A stretch of 37,182 bases of DNA from Betaproteobacteria bacterium (GCA_009778785.1 WRFN01000013.1:1-37182), one strand, 5' to 3'. Counted from the first letter of the stretch, positions 17,508 to 27,680 are shown. The notes: generated from the sequence alone by a model not told the origin. Translations and numbers: made by a program.

Positions 17508-18374
17508 TCATGAACCGAACCCCACCTCTCGCCGTGTCGGCGGCAACCCGAATCGCGCGTCGTAATCCATTCCGATCAAATACAGCCCATCCGCCATAAA
17601 GGTCGGCGCGGCCTTCGTCCGATCGCGCGCCGCCAGCAGTTCCGCGAGCCATTCCGGCGGGCATTTGCCGATGCCAACCCACAGCAACGCGCCGACCATG
17701 TTGCGAACCATGTGGTGCAAAAACGCGCTGCCCGAACACGCGAAGCGGATGAATTCGCCCTGCCGCTCCACCGAAAATGCCGTCAGATGCTTCACCGGCG
17801 ACTTGGCTTGGCACTGCGCCGCCCGAAACGAGGAAAAGTCGTGCGTCCCGACCAAAAAGCGGGCGGCGGCGGCCATCGCAGCGGCATCGAGAGGTCGGTG
17901 GTACCAGCCGACGCGCCCCGCCCACAAACCGGGGCGTTCTGGCCGATTGAGCAACCAGTAAGTGTAATGACGTGCGATTGCCGAAAAGCGGGCGTGAAAA
18001 TCGGCAGACACCGGCTGTGCCCAGCACACCGCCACCGTCGGCGGCAAATGCGCGTTGACGCCGCGCACCCACGCCGTCAGCGGTCGCGCGACCGGCGCAT
18101 CGAAATGCACCACCTGCGCGCTGGCGTGCACCCCAGCATCGGTACGCCCCGCCGCCACTGTACGCATCGGCATCCCCGCCACGACGCCCAGCGCCGCTTC
18201 CAGCGCTTCCTGAACACTGAGGATGCGCTGATCCCCCTCGCCTTCCGCCCGTTGCCGCTGCCAACCGCAAAACGCCGCACCGTCATATTCGACGCACAGT
18301 GCCAATCGCAGCGATGACGAAGCATCAGCGGGCAAAACGGCATCAGGCGAAGCAAGAGGCAAAGCGGCAGACAT
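17508..18374 (-). CDS. truA: tRNA pseudouridine(38-40) synthase
   Basis: Converts uridines 38-40 of the tRNA anticodon arm to pseudouridine. 288 residues from the ATG at 18374, with AAGGA upstream. The catalytic Asp is D79 in AAGRTDAGVHA, and the later blocks HHMVRNMVGALLWVG and IGMDY (near the C-terminus) agree with the family. The first ~22 residues are an extra Ala/Ser-rich lead before the usual RLALCVEYDG start. The 157 bases between its stop and accD contain nothing recognisable; trpF, trpB and trpA are not present there. Confidence 0.95.
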   Translation of the reverse strand: MSAALPLASPDAVLPADASSSLRLALCVEYDGAAFCGWQRQRAEGEGDQRILSVQEALEAALGVVAGMPMRTVAAGRTDAGVHASAQVVHFDAPVARPLTAWVRGVNAHLPPTVAVCWAQPVSADFHARFSAIARHYTYWLLNRPERPGLWAGRVGWYHRPLDAAAMAAAARFLVGTHDFSSFRAAQCQAKSPVKHLTAFSVERQGEFIRFACSGSAFLHHMVRNMVGALLWVGIGKCPPEWLAELLAARDRTKAAPTFMADGLYLIGMDYDARFGLPPTRREVGFGS

Positions 18375-18502
18375 CAACGTTCCTTTTTGAATTCAGCGCG
18401 GTGGGGCTTATGCGGGGGCGGCAGAATGATGCCCCTGCGAAACCTGCAAGCAGAGAGGGTAACACCCAAGCCTGAATCAAACCATCCCATCCACCACCCC
18501 TG

Positions 18503-18532
18503 AAAAAAAGCGCCGTGCTTTCGGCACGGCGC
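18503..18532 (-). terminator. Intrinsic terminator downstream of fimV
   Basis: A perfect 9-bp stem (GCGCCGTGC with GCACGGCGC) with a five-base loop, followed on the minus strand by seven T. It lies about 30 bases after the fimV stop and before truA, so fimV transcription probably ends here and truA needs its own promoter in the ~130 bases between. A shorter T-run on the other side could make it work in both directions. Confidence 0.85.
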
Positions 18533-18563
18533 ACATTTTTCAACCGAGTTTACAGCGTTTCAA

Positions 18564-21314
18564 CTAAGCCAAGCTTTTCAGTATCGCATTCGCTTCGGCT
18601 TTTTGTTGCTCATCGCCCTCGTTCAACACTTCTTGCAGGATTTCGCGGCAAGCTTCGGCATCGCCGGTAGCCTGATAGGCGCGGGCGAGGTCGAGCTTGG
18701 TGGCTGCATCGTGCCACTGTCCTTCGATGATCGACGGCGCCGGTTCTTCAGCGATGCTGTCGTTTTCATTGTCCGAGAAATCCAGTTCGGCCAAGCTCGG
18801 CGCGCGGAACTCCTGCTCCTTCTCCGAGTCGATCTGCGGCGGCGAATCGAATTCGTCCAGATTGAATTCCATCTCCGGCTGATGCGGTGCGGTCGGTTGA
18901 TCGACCCGCTCTTCCGTCTTGCCGTAGTTCTTGAAGCGGCTCAATTCTTCCAGATCGAGATCAACGCCGAAATCGTCCTGCGCCGGAGGGGTGCTTTCCA
19001 TGCTGAAGGTGAAGTCCTTCGCCGGCGGTTGCGTTGCCGTTCCCCGCGATTCCACGGCGCGATTGGCAATGTCAGCGGCGCGCTCGGCAATCGACCGACC
19101 TTCCATCGACGCGAACCCGCGCGGATCAACGGCTTGCCCACCTACCCGCAAAGGCTCGGTGTCCGTTCTCGTGCGGGTGATATCGACGTCGGTGTTTCCT
19201 CCGACGCTGGCAAAGAGCGCGTTCCCCGGCAACAATCGTTGCCCGATCGCCACGGCCGCTTGCCAGAATTCGCCCTTGCCTTGCGTCAGCGATTGCATTT
19301 GCTTGGCGGTCGCTTCGAACTCAACCGTCTTCTTCTGATCGGCGAAGACTTCCAGCAGTTTCAGATAAACGTCCTGACGATCCGGCCCGCGTTTCAACGC
19401 TTCCTGCAGGATTTCCTCGGCTTGTTGGGCGCGTCCGTAAGCCAGATAAACGTCGGCCTCGGCCAGCGGATCCACTTCGCCGGTATCGATGCTGCCCAAC
19501 CCTTCGCGGCTGAATTCGCTCAGGATCGAATTGCTGCTGGCCGATGCGGCAACGCTGTGCGCGCCTTCGGTGCCGGTCAACGTGCTGAGCGACGATGAAC
19601 GTTGCGACATCCCTCCGGTCACGGTCGAGCCGGTCGTGGTCACGCCAAACAGGCTGTCAACCACGGCTTCTTCGGCGCGACGCCGACGGTACGCCAAGCC
19701 CACAAAGATCAACACGAGCAACACCACGATGCCGAGGAGCGCCATCCAATATTCCGAAATGGCTCCGAGGATGTTGTCGACAAGGCTCGGCTCCGGTGGC
19801 GGCGGTGGCGGTGTCACCACCGGTTTTTTCACGGGCGGTTTGGGCTGCGGCGGTTGCGCTGCTCCTTCATTCGGCTGCGGCGGCGGTGTCGCGCCACCCG
19901 CTTGTTGATTCGGCGGCATAGCACCCTGTCCCGGTTGCGCCAGTGGCGTTGCCTCCGGCGGTTTAACCGGTTCTGCTGGTTGCTTCACCGGCTCCGGCGG
20001 CTTCACGGGTTCCGGCGGTTTGACCGGCTCAGGCGGCGTTACCTTGGCTTGCTCCTTGGCTTTATTGGCAGCTTCCGCTGCTACTTGCATATCAGCAAGC
20101 TGCTTGTTCTTGAGTTCAAGCGCTGCTTGCTGTTTCTTTACGATGTCTTCGAGATCTTTGACGCGCGATTTTTGCTCGTCAATCTCTTTCTGCCTGGCGA
20201 TCCGCTCTTCCTCAGCCTTGTTGGCCGCCTCTTTCGCACTGCCTTTATTTCCTGCCCCTTTTCCGCTGCCTCCCTGCGCGCCACCGACGCCGGACGAAAC
20301 TTCTACATGATCCCCGGTTTTGCTTGGTTCAATCACTTTCGGCGGCGTCTGCGTGATCGTACCGCCCGATGTCTGGCTGCTCTTGCCTTGGGGATGAGCC
20401 TGCGCTGTTGTCTGATTGGCAACTTGTTCGAGGTAGCTGCGCCATTCGGCCACTTGCACATGCACAACGTGGTTGGCCTTGCGCGGCTCAACCGCCTCCA
20501 TTTCCTCTTTACTCGGCACTTGCAAAACCGCGCCACTGCGCATCCGGTTCATGTTCTTGTTGATGAACGCTCGCTGGTTGGCTTCGTACATCGCCGTCAA
20601 CGCCTGATTCAGGGTGACTTCTTCGGTCTTGTACGACTTGGCAATTCCCGACAACGTGTCGCCACGTTGCACGGTGTAAGTCTCTCCCCCTTTCCCTCCC
20701 GCAGTGCCGGACTGCCCGGTCACACGGGTTTTCGGCGTAGGCCGCTGCCCCTTCGGCGGCGTCGATGGCGCAGTGGGCGGCTCTGCCTTTTTCGGCGCTG
20801 TTGTCGGCGCTGCTGTCGGTGGTTTCGCTGTCGGCGGCGATCCGCCGGCATCATGCGCTTTTGCGCGCCCGCCGACTGTCGATTCCGACGCCGGCGTCAC
20901 CGTCTCCGGCGTACCTGCAGCCGGCGGGTCCAACAACACCGTGTATTCGCGCAGGGCGTGCCCCGACGGCCAGTTGACTTCGATCAAAAGATCGATGTAC
21001 GGCTCGGACACCGGTTGCAACGAAACGATTTTCAAGAAAGCGCCGCCGTTGGCGTGGTTTTCAAGAGTGACTCGGGTACGCGTCAGCACTGCCTGATACA
21101 CCAAGTCTTTTTCCTGATAAAGCGCCGGCGCAGCGATTTTGGCCGTCAATTCGGAAAACTCATCACCGGTGCCCATCAATTCAATTTGCGCGCTCAGCGG
21201 TTGCCCGAGTGCCGATTGAACCGTCAATTTTCCAAGCCCTAATGCCAAAGCGCCTTGAGAGAGCACCAGCGTTAGCGCCAGAAAGCCCAACCTGAAGATT
21301 TCTTTTTTTTGCAT
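18564..21314 (-). CDS. fimV: FimV-like polar hub / peptidoglycan-binding protein
   Basis: 916-residue inner-membrane protein related to Pseudomonas FimV/TspA, which organises the cell pole and supports type IV pilus assembly. In order: a signal peptide (~1-24), the FimV N-terminal beta domain starting GLGKLTVQSALGQPL, a Pro/Thr-rich linker, a LysM domain (~212-270, TYTVQRGDTLSGIAKSY), a coiled coil (~365-420, KQKEIDEQKSRVKDLEDIV-like), a Pro-rich repeat zone with KPPEPV units, one membrane helix (~538-560) followed by RRRR, and a cytoplasmic part ending in the FimV C-terminal TPR-like domain (LDLARAYQATGDAEACREIL). AGAGG precedes the start. The type IV pilus connection echoes the pilin fragment at 1183-1482, but no pilus operon is in the window. 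Confidence 0.93.
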   Translation of the reverse strand: MQKKEIFRLGFLALTLVLSQGALALGLGKLTVQSALGQPLSAQIELMGTGDEFSELTAKIAAPALYQEKDLVYQAVLTRTRVTLENHANGGAFLKIVSLQPVSEPYIDLLIEVNWPSGHALREYTVLLDPPAAGTPETVTPASESTVGGRAKAHDAGGSPPTAKPPTAAPTTAPKKAEPPTAPSTPPKGQRPTPKTRVTGQSGTAGGKGGETYTVQRGDTLSGIAKSYKTEEVTLNQALTAMYEANQRAFINKNMNRMRSGAVLQVPSKEEMEAVEPRKANHVVHVQVAEWRSYLEQVANQTTAQAHPQGKSSQTSGGTITQTPPKVIEPSKTGDHVEVSSGVGGAQGGSGKGAGNKGSAKEAANKAEEERIARQKEIDEQKSRVKDLEDIVKKQQAALELKNKQLADMQVAAEAANKAKEQAKVTPPEPVKPPEPVKPPEPVKQPAEPVKPPEATPLAQPGQGAMPPNQQAGGATPPPQPNEGAAQPPQPKPPVKKPVVTPPPPPPEPSLVDNILGAISEYWMALLGIVVLLVLIFVGLAYRRRRAEEAVVDSLFGVTTTGSTVTGGMSQRSSSLSTLTGTEGAHSVAASASSNSILSEFSREGLGSIDTGEVDPLAEADVYLAYGRAQQAEEILQEALKRGPDRQDVYLKLLEVFADQKKTVEFEATAKQMQSLTQGKGEFWQAAVAIGQRLLPGNALFASVGGNTDVDITRTRTDTEPLRVGGQAVDPRGFASMEGRSIAERAADIANRAVESRGTATQPPAKDFTFSMESTPPAQDDFGVDLDLEELSRFKNYGKTEERVDQPTAPHQPEMEFNLDEFDSPPQIDSEKEQEFRAPSLAELDFSDNENDSIAEEPAPSIIEGQWHDAATKLDLARAYQATGDAEACREILQEVLNEGDEQQKAEANAILKSLA

Positions 21315-21648
21315 TGCAACCTCTTAGGGAAAATGATTTCCGGAAGCTAACATAACATCATGGACTTAGCTTCGCAAGCTAAACCAATAGTTGAGCTTTG
21401 CGGGAATTTCAAACGCCTTCCGGGTATATGACACCATAGCGTGTCACTTTCTTGCATGGTTACTATAAATTGCGAGCGCCATTATCGCAAAGCCCTTTAG
21501 CTAGTATTTCTACTCCAGAAGCATTTTTTTCACAGACTGTTGCATTCATGCAAGTATCTTTTTCGCCTTTTGCGGCCAATCGCCTCAAAAAGCGCCCGTT
21601 TTCATATCCCCGGCATCAAATGCCGACGCCCTGCCCCGCCAACAACGG
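21315..21648. promoter_or_regulatory. Intergenic region upstream of fimV with two dyads
   Basis: No gene is supported. Two perfect inverted repeats stand out: TTAGCTT-CGC-AAGCTAA at 21366-21382 and TGACAC-CATAGC-GTGTCA at 21429-21446. They lie 52 and 115 bases upstream of the fimV start, where a promoter and operators would be expected. A weak minus-strand promoter candidate (TTGAAA, 17 bases, TATTGG) lies between them. Regulatory function is inference. Confidence 0.35.
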
Positions 21649-22761
21649 TTACCTCTGCCGCAAAATCATCAGCATCCGCCGCACCGGTTCCGCCGCGCCC
21701 CACAGCAGTTGATCGCCGCAGGTGAACGCCGACAAATAACCGCTGCCGAGATTGAGTTTGCGCAACCGCCCGACCGGCACCGCCAGCGTGCCGCTCACTG
21801 CCGCCGGCGTCAGCTTGCGTATCGTGTCTTCCTTGTGGTTGGGGATGACTTTGACCCACTCGTTGCCCGCCGCCAGCATGCCCTCGATTTCGTCGAGCGG
21901 CACGTCGCTTTTCAGCTTGATGGTCAGCCCTTGCGAGTGACAACGCATTGCGCTGACTCGCACGCAAATCCCGTCCACCGGCACCGGCGTTTTTTCGAGA
22001 CCGAGAATCTTGTTGGTCTCGGCCTGCCCCTTCCATTCTTCGCGGCTCTGTCCGTTCGGCATCTCTTTGTCGATCCACGGGATCAAACTTCCGGCCAGCG
22101 GCACGTTGAAATTTTCCGTCGGCAGCGTTTTGCTGCGCAACACGGTGGAGACTTTGCGGTCGATCTCAAGAATGGCCGACGCCGGATCGGCCAACTCACC
22201 GGCCACCGCCTGATGCAAAACGCCCATCTGCGCCAGCAGTTCGCGCATTTGCGGTGCACCGGCGCCCGAGGCAGATTGGTAAGTCATCGAACTCACCCAC
22301 TCGATCAGCCCATGATGAAACAGTCCGCCCAGCGCCATCAGCATCAGGCTGACCGTGCAGTTGCCGCCGATATAATCTTTGGCGCCATGCGACAGCGCCG
22401 CGTCGATCACGTCGCGGTTCACCGGGTCGAGCACGATCACCGCATCGTCCTTCATCCGCAGCGCCGACGCCGCATCGATCCAGTAACCTTTCCAACCGGC
22501 CGCCCTCAGCTTCGGATAAATATCGTTGGTGTAATCGCCGCCCTGACACGTCACGATCGCTTCCATCGCGGAAAGCGCCGCGATATCGGTCGCGTCTTTC
22601 AGCGACGGCGCCGCCACACCGACGTTCGGCGCCGCCCCGCCGACATTCGACGTGGTGAAAAACACCGGCTCCAATCCGGCAAAATCGTTTTCCTCGCGCA
22701 TCCGCGCCATCAGCACCGATCCGACCATCCCGCGCCAACCGACAAATCCCACTCGTTTCAT
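21649..22761 (-). CDS. asd: Aspartate-semialdehyde dehydrogenase
   Basis: Reduces aspartyl phosphate to aspartate semialdehyde with NADPH for lysine, threonine and methionine synthesis and for diaminopimelate in the cell wall. 370 residues, the Gram-negative long form. The NADP-binding start [14 protein letters not shown] is at 4-17; the catalytic cysteine is in [10 protein letters not shown], and the later [15 protein letters not shown] and the histidine in [10 protein letters not shown] agree with the family. GAGGA lies upstream of the ATG, 26 bases after leuB, so the two are probably co-transcribed, as in many betaproteobacteria. Confidence 0.96.
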   Translation of the reverse strand: MKRVGFVGWRGMVGSVLMARMREENDFAGLEPVFFTTSNVGGAAPNVGVAAPSLKDATDIAALSAMEAIVTCQGGDYTNDIYPKLRAAGWKGYWIDAASALRMKDDAVIVLDPVNRDVIDAALSHGAKDYIGGNCTVSLMLMALGGLFHHGLIEWVSSMTYQSASGAGAPQMRELLAQMGVLHQAVAGELADPASAILEIDRKVSTVLRSKTLPTENFNVPLAGSLIPWIDKEMPNGQSREEWKGQAETNKILGLEKTPVPVDGICVRVSAMRCHSQGLTIKLKSDVPLDEIEGMLAAGNEWVKVIPNHKEDTIRKLTPAAVSGTLAVPVGRLRKLNLGSGYLSAFTCGDQLLWGAAEPVRRMLMILRQR

Positions 22762-22787
22762 GATCTTTCCTCTAGCCTCTGATGCCT

Positions 22788-23870
22788 TTACGCCAGCGCT
22801 GCGACCACCGCATCGCCCATCTCGCGCGTCCCGACTTTTTTCGTTCCTTCTTCCCAGATGTCGGCAGTGCGCAAGCCTTTGTCCAGCACGCGGAACACCG
22901 CTGTTTCAATCCGCTGCGCCGCCGCTTCGTAGCGCAAGCTATAGCGAAGCATCATCGCCGCCGACAGAATCGTCGCCAACGGATTGGCGAGACCTTTGCC
23001 CGCGATGTCGGGCGCCGAGCCGTGAATCGGCTCGTACATTCCCTTGCCGCTCTCGTCGAGCGAAGCCGACGGCAGCATGCCGATGGAGCCGGTCAACATC
23101 GACGCTTCGTCCGACAGAATGTCGCCGAACATGTTGCCGGTCACGATCACGTCAAACTGCTTCGGATTGCGCACCAGTTGCATCGCCGCGTTGTCCACCA
23201 GCATGTGCGACAACGCCACGTCCGGATAATCCTTCGCTGTTTCAATCACGACATCGCGCCACAACTGTGTCGTTTCGAGCACGTTCATCTTGTCCACCGA
23301 GCAAAGCCGTTTGCTGCGCTTGCGCGCCGCTTCAAACGCGACTTTCGCAATCCGCCGGATCTCGCTCTCCGAATAAATCATCGTGTTGAGACCAACGCGC
23401 TCTTCTTTGCCGTTGATCGTTCGCTTTTCGATTCCGCGCGGCTCGCCGAAATAAATATCGCCGGTCAACTCGCGCACGATCAAAATATCGAGTCCGGCCA
23501 CCACTTCGGCGCGCAGCGTCGAAGCGTTCGCCAGTTGCGGATACACCACGGCAGGACGCAGATTGGCAAACAGGTTCAAATCCTTGCGAATGCCGAGCAA
23601 ACCGCGCTCAGGCCGCTGCGGACGCAACAAGTTGTCCCACTTCGGCCCGCCGACTGCCCCGAGCAACACCGCATCCGCCGCGCGCGCTTTGCGCCGCGTT
23701 TCTTCGGGGTACGGCTCGCCGGTCGCATCAACCGCACAACCGCCCAGCAAACCGGTTTCCATTTCCAGCGCTATCGCGCCCTCTTTCTGAAGCGCCGCAA
23801 GCACTTTCACCGCTTCCGCGACAATTTCCTGACCGATGCCGTCACCCGGCAACACCAACACTTTCGCCAT
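22788..23870 (-). CDS. leuB: 3-isopropylmalate dehydrogenase
   Basis: Oxidatively decarboxylates 3-isopropylmalate to ketoisocaproate with NAD+, third step of leucine synthesis. About 360 residues. Markers: [14 protein letters not shown] at the start, [26 protein letters not shown] and [18 protein letters not shown]. Two adjacent ATGs (23870 and 23873) are possible; spacing from AAAGGG favours 23870. It is separated from leuD by the PEBP-family gene and followed closely by asd. Confidence 0.96.
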   Translation of the reverse strand: MAKVLVLPGDGIGQEIVAEAVKVLAALQKEGAIALEMETGLLGGCAVDATGEPYPEETRRKARAADAVLLGAVGGPKWDNLLRPQRPERGLLGIRKDLNLFANLRPAVVYPQLANASTLRAEVVAGLDILIVRELTGDIYFGEPRGIEKRTINGKEERVGLNTMIYSESEIRRIAKVAFEAARKRSKRLCSVDKMNVLETTQLWRDVVIETAKDYPDVALSHMLVDNAAMQLVRNPKQFDVIVTGNMFGDILSDEASMLTGSIGMLPSASLDESGKGMYEPIHGSAPDIAGKGLANPLATILSAAMMLRYSLRYEAAAQRIETAVFRVLDKGLRTADIWEEGTKKVGTREMGDAVVAALA

Positions 23871-23903
23871 CATCAACCCTTTATTTCAACAATGTTCTAA
23901 CGT

Positions 23904-24461
23904 TCAACGCCCATAATAAGCCGTAAAGCTCGCCTTGGCGATCGTTTCGGCATGGATCATGAAGCCCGCCATCGCCGCCGTCGCGTCCGCCGGAAGTTCG
24001 AGCTTATCGGTCTTCAACGCATAGACGGTAAAGATGTAACGGTGCGGCTTGTCCCCTATGGGTGGGCAAGCGCCGCTGAAAACAGCTTGCCCGGAATCCA
24101 CCCGAATAGGCCGCGCGCCGGCCGGCAGCGCTTTGCCCGACGGCTCACCGGCACCTTCAGCGAGTTGATGCGCCGTTGCCGGAAGGTTCACGACCATCCA
24201 ATGCCACCATCCCGAACCGGTCGGCGCGTCCGGGTCATACACGGTCACGGCAAAGCTCTTCGTTCCCTGCGGCGCATTCTTCCACGCCAGTGCGGGCGAA
24301 ATGTTTTTGCCGCTGCAACCGAAACCGCTGCCAACCTGATCCATACTCAACTGGCCGCCGTCCTTGATCGTGGGACTGCTCAACGAAAACGAATCCGCCG
24401 CCTGACACGTCAAAGAAAAAACAAAAAACAATGCTAAAAATGAAACGCGAATCACTCTCAT
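23904..24461 (-). CDS. Secreted PEBP family protein (YbhB/YbcL, Raf kinase inhibitor-like)
   Basis: 185 residues from the ATG at 24461, which has GGAG seven bases upstream. Residues 1-22 form a signal peptide ending near CQAAD, so the protein is periplasmic or a lipoprotein (a cysteine lies close to the cleavage region). The PEBP fold is shown by DPDAPTGSGWWHWMVVNLP and by GACPPIGDKPHRYIFTVYAL, the conserved anion-pocket and GxxPP..G.HRY motifs. The bacterial role is unknown. It sits between leuD (22 bases after) and leuB (33 bases before), in the same direction, an unusual passenger in a leucine operon. Confidence 0.92.
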   Translation of the reverse strand: MRVIRVSFLALFFVFSLTCQAADSFSLSSPTIKDGGQLSMDQVGSGFGCSGKNISPALAWKNAPQGTKSFAVTVYDPDAPTGSGWWHWMVVNLPATAHQLAEGAGEPSGKALPAGARPIRVDSGQAVFSGACPPIGDKPHRYIFTVYALKTDKLELPADATAAMAGFMIHAETIAKASFTAYYGR

Positions 24462-24482
24462 GATCAATCTCCAAAAAACAGT

Positions 24483-25121
24483 TTACGCAAACAACCACGG
24501 CGCACTCTGCCGCCGCTTCGCTTCATAGGCGCGAATCTCATCGGCGTGCGCCAGCGTCAAACCGATTTCATCCAGACCGTTCAACAAACAATGTTTACGA
24601 TGCTCGGTGATCTCGAACTTGAACGCCTGACCGGACGGCGTCGTCACCGTCTGCGCCGCCAGATCGATGGTCAAGCGATAACCTTCCTGCGCCATCGTTT
24701 CCCGAAACAACTGATCCACCGCCGCTGCCGACAACACAATCGGCAGAAAACCATTCTTAAAGCAGTTGTTGAAAAAAATATCGGCGAAACTCGGCGCGAT
24801 CACAGCGCGAAAACCGTCACCGTCGAGCGCCCACGGCGCGTGTTCGCGCGACGAACCGCAGCCGAAATTCTCGCGCGCCAGCAAAATCTCGGCGCCCTGA
24901 TAACGCGGCTGATTCAGCACGAAATCGGGATTCTTCGGCCGCTTCTCGCAATCCATCCCCGGCTCGCCGTGATCGAGATAACGCCACCCGTCGAACAGAT
25001 TGGGGCCGAAACCGGTGCGATAAATCGACTTTAAAAACTGCTTCGGGATGATCGCATCGGTATCGACGTTAGCGCGATCCAACGGGCACACCAGCCCTTG
25101 TAATGTTGTAAAGGCTTTCAT
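24483..25121 (-). CDS. leuD: 3-isopropylmalate dehydratase small subunit
   Basis: Small subunit of isopropylmalate isomerase, forming the enzyme with LeuC. 212 residues, exactly the usual size, from the ATG at 25121 ([20 protein letters not shown]). Blocks [27 protein letters not shown] and [17 protein letters not shown] are diagnostic. The start overlaps the stop of the VOC-family gene by four bases (ATGA), implying translational coupling; GGAGAAGG provides its own ribosome site inside that gene. Confidence 0.97.
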   Translation of the reverse strand: MKAFTTLQGLVCPLDRANVDTDAIIPKQFLKSIYRTGFGPNLFDGWRYLDHGEPGMDCEKRPKNPDFVLNQPRYQGAEILLARENFGCGSSREHAPWALDGDGFRAVIAPSFADIFFNNCFKNGFLPIVLSAAAVDQLFRETMAQEGYRLTIDLAAQTVTTPSGQAFKFEITEHRKHCLLNGLDEIGLTLAHADEIRAYEAKRRQSAPWLFA

Positions 25122-25507
25122 TTTCCTTCTCCAAAAGAATCTGATGACCGATGACAAACCGCTTCGATATTGTGACCGTCCGGGTCAAACACGAAAGCGC
25201 CGTAGTAATCGGGATGATACTGGGGGCGCAGCCCCGGTTTGCCGTTATCACGCCCGCCCGCCGCTATCGCCGCCGCGTAAAACGCATCGACCTGTTCGCG
25301 GCTGTCAACACCGAAGGCCATATGAGTCGGCGAAATGTTCGATGAACTGACGCGAAGCCAAAAATCGGGCTTGGGCGGCACGCCGAAACCGGCAATGCTG
25401 TTATCGACTTCTCTCATCAAGCGATAACCGATAGCGCTGAGCGCCGCTTCGTAAAACGCTTTGCTGCGCGCGAAATCACTGACGGAGAGACAAAGATGGT
25501 CAATCAT
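25118..25507 (-). CDS. VOC-family (glyoxalase/dioxygenase superfamily) protein
   Basis: 129 residues, beginning [20 protein letters not shown] and ending with the second beta-alpha-beta-beta-beta module ([19 protein letters not shown]). Probable metal ligands are His4 near the start, the His in PTHMAFGV, and the Glu in NIEAVCH, so a divalent-metal enzyme such as a lyase or isomerase is possible. The substrate is unknown. It is locked into the leucine operon: its ATG overlaps the leuC stop (TGATG) and its stop overlaps the leuD start (ATGA). In many betaproteobacteria a small entericidin-like gene, or nothing, lies between leuC and leuD. Confidence 0.93.
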   Translation of the reverse strand: MIDHLCLSVSDFARSKAFYEAALSAIGYRLMREVDNSIAGFGVPPKPDFWLRVSSSNISPTHMAFGVDSREQVDAFYAAAIAAGGRDNGKPGLRPQYHPDYYGAFVFDPDGHNIEAVCHRSSDSFGEGK

Positions 25508-26940
25508 CACGAACCTTCCTTTCCGCTGATCTTGCAAACATCCACAAAATGCCCTGCAATCGCCGCCGCCGCCGCCATCGCCGGACTGACCAGATGCGTG
25601 CGTCCGCCCGCGCCTTGCCGTCCCTCGAAATTGCGGTTGCTGGTCGAAGCGCAGCGCTCGCCCGGCCAAAGCCGATCGGCGTTCATTGCCAGACACATCG
25701 AGCATCCCGGTTCGCGCCACTCGAAACCGGCGTCCTTGAACACTTTGTCCAGCCCTTCGCGCTCGGCTTCGCGCTTGACCAGTCCCGACCCCGGCACCAC
25801 CAGCACCCGCTTGACGTTCGTCGCTTTCTTCTTGCCGCGCGCCACTGCCGCCGCCGCCCGCAAATCCTCGATCCGCCCGTTGGTGCAGGAGCCGATGAAA
25901 ACCACATCCACCGCGATGTCGGTAATCGGCGTATTGGCCGTCAGCCCCGTGTACGCCAGCGCCCGCTCCATCCCTTCGCGCTTCACCGGATCGGCCATTT
26001 TGGCCGGATCGGGCACACGACCATGAATATCCGTCACCATCTCCGGCGACGTGCCCCACGTTACCTGCGGCGCGATCTGCGCGCCGTCCAGCCGAACCTC
26101 GTGATCGAAGGTGGCCTGCTCGTCCGACACCAGCGTCCGCCAAGCTGCTTCCGCCGCATCCCACTCGCTCCCCTGCGGCGCCAGCGGGCGGCCTTTCAGA
26201 TACGCCAGCGTCGTCGCGTCCACACCGACCAGACCCGAGCGCGCTCCGGCCTCAATCGCCATGTTGCACAGCGTCATCCGGCCTTCCATCGACAACGCCC
26301 GCACGGCCGGGCCTGCAAACTCAATCGCGTAACCTGTCCCGGCCGCCGTTCCGATTTTGCCGATGACGGCCAGCGCCAAATCCTTGGCCGTCACGCCCGG
26401 GCGCAACACCCCGTCCACCCACACCCGCATCGTCTTCGACTTCTTGGTGACCAGACACTGCGTCGCCAGCACATGCTCAACCTCGGAAGTGCCGGTGCCG
26501 ATGGCCAAACACGCGAACGCGCCGTGTGTTGACGTGTGCGAATCGCCGCAAACAACCGTCATCCCCGGCAGCGTCGCGCCCTGTTCCGGCCCGACCACAT
26601 GGGCGATGCCCTGCTGCGGATCGAGAAACGGAAAATAAACGCGCGCGCCGCTGGCACGAATGTTGGCGTCGAGCGTGTCGATCTGCTGCCGCGAAATCGG
26701 ATCGTCGATGCCCGCCAACCCCTCGTCCCAGCGCTCGGTCGGCGTGTTATGATCGGCAGTGGCGACAATCGAATCCGCCCGCCACACTTGCCGTCCGGCC
26801 AGCCGCAAGCCCTCGAACGCCTGCGGGCTGGTGACCTCATGCACCAGATGGCGGTCGATATACAACAACACCGTGCCGTCCGCCTCTTCGCGGACAATGT
26901 GACTGCGCCACAACTTCTCGTAAAGTGATTGCCCTGCCAT
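25507..26940 (-). CDS. leuC: 3-isopropylmalate dehydratase large subunit
   Basis: Iron-sulfur aconitase-family enzyme isomerising 2- to 3-isopropylmalate. 477 residues, family-typical. The [4Fe-4S] ligands are the cysteine in [14 protein letters not shown] and the pair in [23 protein letters not shown] is also conserved. The ATG has GGAG eight bases upstream. It is the first gene of the leuC-VOC-leuD-PEBP-leuB-asd run, and a plausible promoter lies 85 bases upstream. Confidence 0.97.
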   Translation of the reverse strand: MAGQSLYEKLWRSHIVREEADGTVLLYIDRHLVHEVTSPQAFEGLRLAGRQVWRADSIVATADHNTPTERWDEGLAGIDDPISRQQIDTLDANIRASGARVYFPFLDPQQGIAHVVGPEQGATLPGMTVVCGDSHTSTHGAFACLAIGTGTSEVEHVLATQCLVTKKSKTMRVWVDGVLRPGVTAKDLALAVIGKIGTAAGTGYAIEFAGPAVRALSMEGRMTLCNMAIEAGARSGLVGVDATTLAYLKGRPLAPQGSEWDAAEAAWRTLVSDEQATFDHEVRLDGAQIAPQVTWGTSPEMVTDIHGRVPDPAKMADPVKREGMERALAYTGLTANTPITDIAVDVVFIGSCTNGRIEDLRAAAAVARGKKKATNVKRVLVVPGSGLVKREAEREGLDKVFKDAGFEWREPGCSMCLAMNADRLWPGERCASTSNRNFEGRQGAGGRTHLVSPAMAAAAAIAGHFVDVCKISGKEGS

Positions 26941-27025
26941 AGCTCAACTCCTGAACTGACCTTCAAATGAGAAAACCTGATTCAGCTTACGCCTGCTGAT
27001 GCTATGAAGCAAACGCATAATTTTC

Positions 27026-27054
27026 ATAATAATCATTCTTTAATGGAATAGCAA
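27026..27054 (-). promoter_or_regulatory. Candidate sigma-70 promoter of the leu operon
   Basis: On the minus strand TTGCTA, exactly 17 bases, then TATTAT, in an AT-rich patch about 85 bases upstream of leuC. Four of six and five of six consensus bases match. The leader between it and leuC shows no run of leucine codons. Confidence 0.5.
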
Positions 27055-27136
27055 AGGGCAAGAGCATGACCCCATCTCCCCTTGCCTGCGCGTGGTTTTG
27101 TCGTGTGGCGCCCACGCCATCGCATCATTCCACTGT

Positions 27137-27303
27137 CGTCATTCCCGCGAAGGCGGGAATCCAGTTCTCCAACAATCATTATTTTTTCTTCTTTTCATAG
27201 GGGAAGAACGATTTTTATTTGAGCCACGATAAGGGGTAAAACGAAGCGATCATTAAAAAATGATGACACAAAGGACTGGATTCCCGCCTTCGCGGGAATA
27301 ACG
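27137..27303. repeat. Mosaic repeat element 1 bounded by inverted dRS3-like palindromes
   Basis: Each end carries a palindrome of the form ATTCCCGC...GCGGGAAT (27141-27160 and 27280-27299), extended so that the outer ~28 bases at the two ends are near-perfect inverted repeats. The ~110 bases inside are AT-rich and non-coding. This matches the layout of neisserial intergenic mosaic elements, where dRS3 palindromes (ATTCCCN8GGGAAT) flank unique spacers. Transposition has not been shown here. Confidence 0.75.
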
Positions 27304-27498
27304 GCAAGAGGTGTTTTGCTTTTTTGTAATTCCTCGCCTGTACGTGATTTTGTCGTAGGGGCACGGCGTGCCCGTCAGGGATCAGGCATCAGCGCAGGGG
27401 CGGGTTTGAAACCCTCCCTTTTGCAGATCACAGGGTGTGCGGAGGTGTAGGGGTGCCCGCCCTCGGTCGCCCGCCGTACCGTCACAACATTCCACTGT

Positions 27499-27680
27499 CG
27501 TCATTCCCGCGAAGGCGGGAATCCAGTCCTTCCACCCTCACTATTTTTTTCTTGATTGCGATATGAAAAAACATATCGTCGCATTTTCGCCAATAAACAC
27601 GATGGCCAAAAATTTGAGATCAGGATAGCTGGATTCCCTGTCATTCCCGCGTAGGCGGGAACTTCGCGGGAATGACGGCA
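27499..27680. repeat. Mosaic repeat element 2 bounded by dRS3-like palindromes
   Basis: The left palindrome is at 27503-27522. Forty bases (27488-27527) are identical to 27126-27165 of element 1. The right end (about 27629-27680) is a composite of two overlapping palindromes, as if one dRS3 unit had inserted into another. The spacer is AT-rich and non-coding. Between the elements (27304-27487) lie other short GC palindromes (27354-27374, ~27396-27418) but no gene. Confidence 0.7.

Noticed and set aside
17416-18270. 284-codon minus-strand frame overlapping truA
   Set aside because: Gly/Arg/Ala-rich shadow of truA in another frame.
25118-26164. A 348-codon minus-strand frame ending in the VOC protein
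   Set aside because: Its first two thirds overlap leuC in another frame and are low-complexity; the VOC domain begins at the ATG at 25507 that overlaps the leuC stop.
26944-27036. 30-codon minus-strand ORF before leuC as a leucine leader peptide
   Set aside because: It has no run of leucine codons, no attenuator hairpin is evident, and its first ATG overlaps the likely -10 element.
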